DNA of 6,766 nt. Origin: Ferruginibacter sp. Lineage in GTDB: Bacteria > Bacteroidota > Bacteroidia > Chitinophagales > Chitinophagaceae. How positions within the stretch are numbered: the stretch's first letter is position 1; each line of letters begins with the position of its first letter. The notes under the pieces are model-generated. The model was given only the letters and a program-made list of their open reading frames with translations, ran no database searches and had not been told where the DNA came from. Location of the stretch: contig JANYFI010000450.1 of assembly GCA_025362765.1 (NCBI GenBank), positions 1 to 6,766 on the forward strand, written 5' to 3'. This document shows positions 6,123 to 6,766 of the stretch, one piece after another. Both the position numbers and the translations under genes were made by a program.

Positions 6123-6766
6123 ATGAGTATTGGCTGGATTATTTTTATTATTGCCGCCCTTGGGTGGCATATTGGTTTATATGGCATGTTTAAAAAAGCG
6201 GGCATCGAACCATGGAAAGCATTGGTACCCTTTTATAATACCTGGTGCATGGTGCAAAAAATGAAACTGGCCAAGGGTTGGTTTTTTTTACAGCTTATTC
6301 CAATTGCCGGTCAGTTTATTACCATCTGGCTTACCATAAAATTTGTAGAACATTTTGGCCGTTTTGGTTTTTGGCAACATGGCGCCACTGTGCTGATTCC
6401 TTTCATTTATTTCCCGTATTTGGGATTTAGCAAAAACGAAAAATATGCAGGTGAATTGGTGGTGAATAATTATAAAAAGTCTGCTGCAAGAGAGTGGATA
6501 GATGCTGCTGCATTTGCAGTAGTTGCTGCCACCATAATACGAACGTTTGTGTTTGAAGCCTACACTATTCCCACACCATCAGAAGAAAAAACTTTACTGG
6601 TAAACGACTTTTTATTTGTTAGTAAATGGACCTATGGACCCCGAATTCCCAACACGCCGCTGGCGATGCCTTTTGTGCATCATACCATGCCTTTTGGAAA
6701 TGCAAAAAGTTACGTTGAATGGATACATATTCCTTACACAAGGTGGTTTGCAAGCCCGGTGCAGCG
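6123..6766 (+). CDS. lepB: Signal peptidase I, 5' part (cut by window end)
   Basis: An open frame from ATG 6123 runs off the right edge after 214 codons. It encodes the front of a type I signal peptidase (S26 family), the inner-membrane enzyme that removes signal peptides from exported proteins. The first 120 residues are a Bacteroidota-type membrane domain with hydrophobic segments near 3-21, 53-72 and 87-103 and the motif WKALVPFYN (31-39). The canonical anchor follows at about 125-146, then catalytic Ser153 in IPTPSEEKTLL, the box DFLFVSK (162-168) and YGPRIPNTPLAMPFVHHTMPF (171-191), typical of this phylum. The usual Met after the catalytic Ser is Glu154 here. The catalytic Lys lies beyond the window and cannot be checked. 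The start is supported by the -7 candidate 20 bases upstream. Confidence 0.88.
   Translation, partial: MSIGWIIFIIAALGWHIGLYGMFKKAGIEPWKALVPFYNTWCMVQKMKLAKGWFFLQLIPIAGQFITIWLTIKFVEHFGRFGFWQHGATVLIPFIYFPYLGFSKNEKYAGELVVNNYKKSAAREWIDAAAFAVVAATIIRTFVFEAYTIPTPSEEKTLLVNDFLFVSKWTYGPRIPNTPLAMPFVHHTMPFGNAKSYVEWIHIPYTRWFASPVQ

Noticed and set aside
6245..6430. 61-codon plus-strand ORF in another frame inside the signal peptidase gene
   Set aside because: The overlapping frame encodes a recognisable membrane domain continuous with the peptidase active site.
1..6766. CRISPR array, tRNA, rRNA, insertion sequence or toxin-antitoxin pair
   Set aside because: No regularly spaced long repeats, cloverleaf-like sequence, transposase motifs or paired small genes were seen.

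Overview
The window reads as chromosomal DNA from a member of the Bacteroidota, probably near Chitinophagaceae; the family-level placement is inference. The evidence is the A-rich leaders without clear Shine-Dalgarno sites, several matches to the Bacteroidota -7 promoter element (TAnnTTTG), one with a well-spaced -33 TTTG, and proteins of recognisable Bacteroidota type, such as a signal peptidase I with an extra membrane-embedded N-terminal domain. No transposase, integrase, phage, CRISPR, tRNA or rRNA signature was seen.

Layout: positions 1-57 hold a short heptad repeat. At 58-1215 on the minus strand lies an exported, probably lipid-anchored 'esterase-like activity of phytase' family protein. 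Divergent from it, at 1348-2526 (+), is an acetyl-CoA acetyltransferase (thiolase) with all catalytic residues. A 369-base intergenic region follows, with a perfect 15-bp hairpin, a CCCGGG-centred palindrome and a textbook Bacteroidota promoter. That promoter drives a stand-alone pyruvate dehydrogenase E1 beta gene (2896-3879), which ends in an intrinsic terminator. Next come a sigma-54-type response regulator (4043-5206) and, 6 bases later, a small alpha/beta hydrolase (5213-5851), probably co-transcribed. A 271-base gap with a long-range inverted repeat and a doubtful 37-residue ORF precedes the 5' part of a signal peptidase I gene (6123 to the window end), which is cut off by the edge.

Function: thiolase and E1 beta both act at acetyl-CoA (the thiolase interconverts acetyl-CoA and acetoacetyl-CoA; PDH makes acetyl-CoA from pyruvate). 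Similar palindromes (TTTACC-G-GGTAAA and TACCCGGGTA) lie upstream of each. The regulator is the most unusual protein here: it has complete receiver and AAA+ domains but stops before any DNA-binding domain, and its sigma-54 contact loop reads GSFTSA instead of GAFTGA. The signal peptidase has Glu where Met usually follows the catalytic Ser. Most of the window is ordinary core gene content; I see no clear new multi-gene system.
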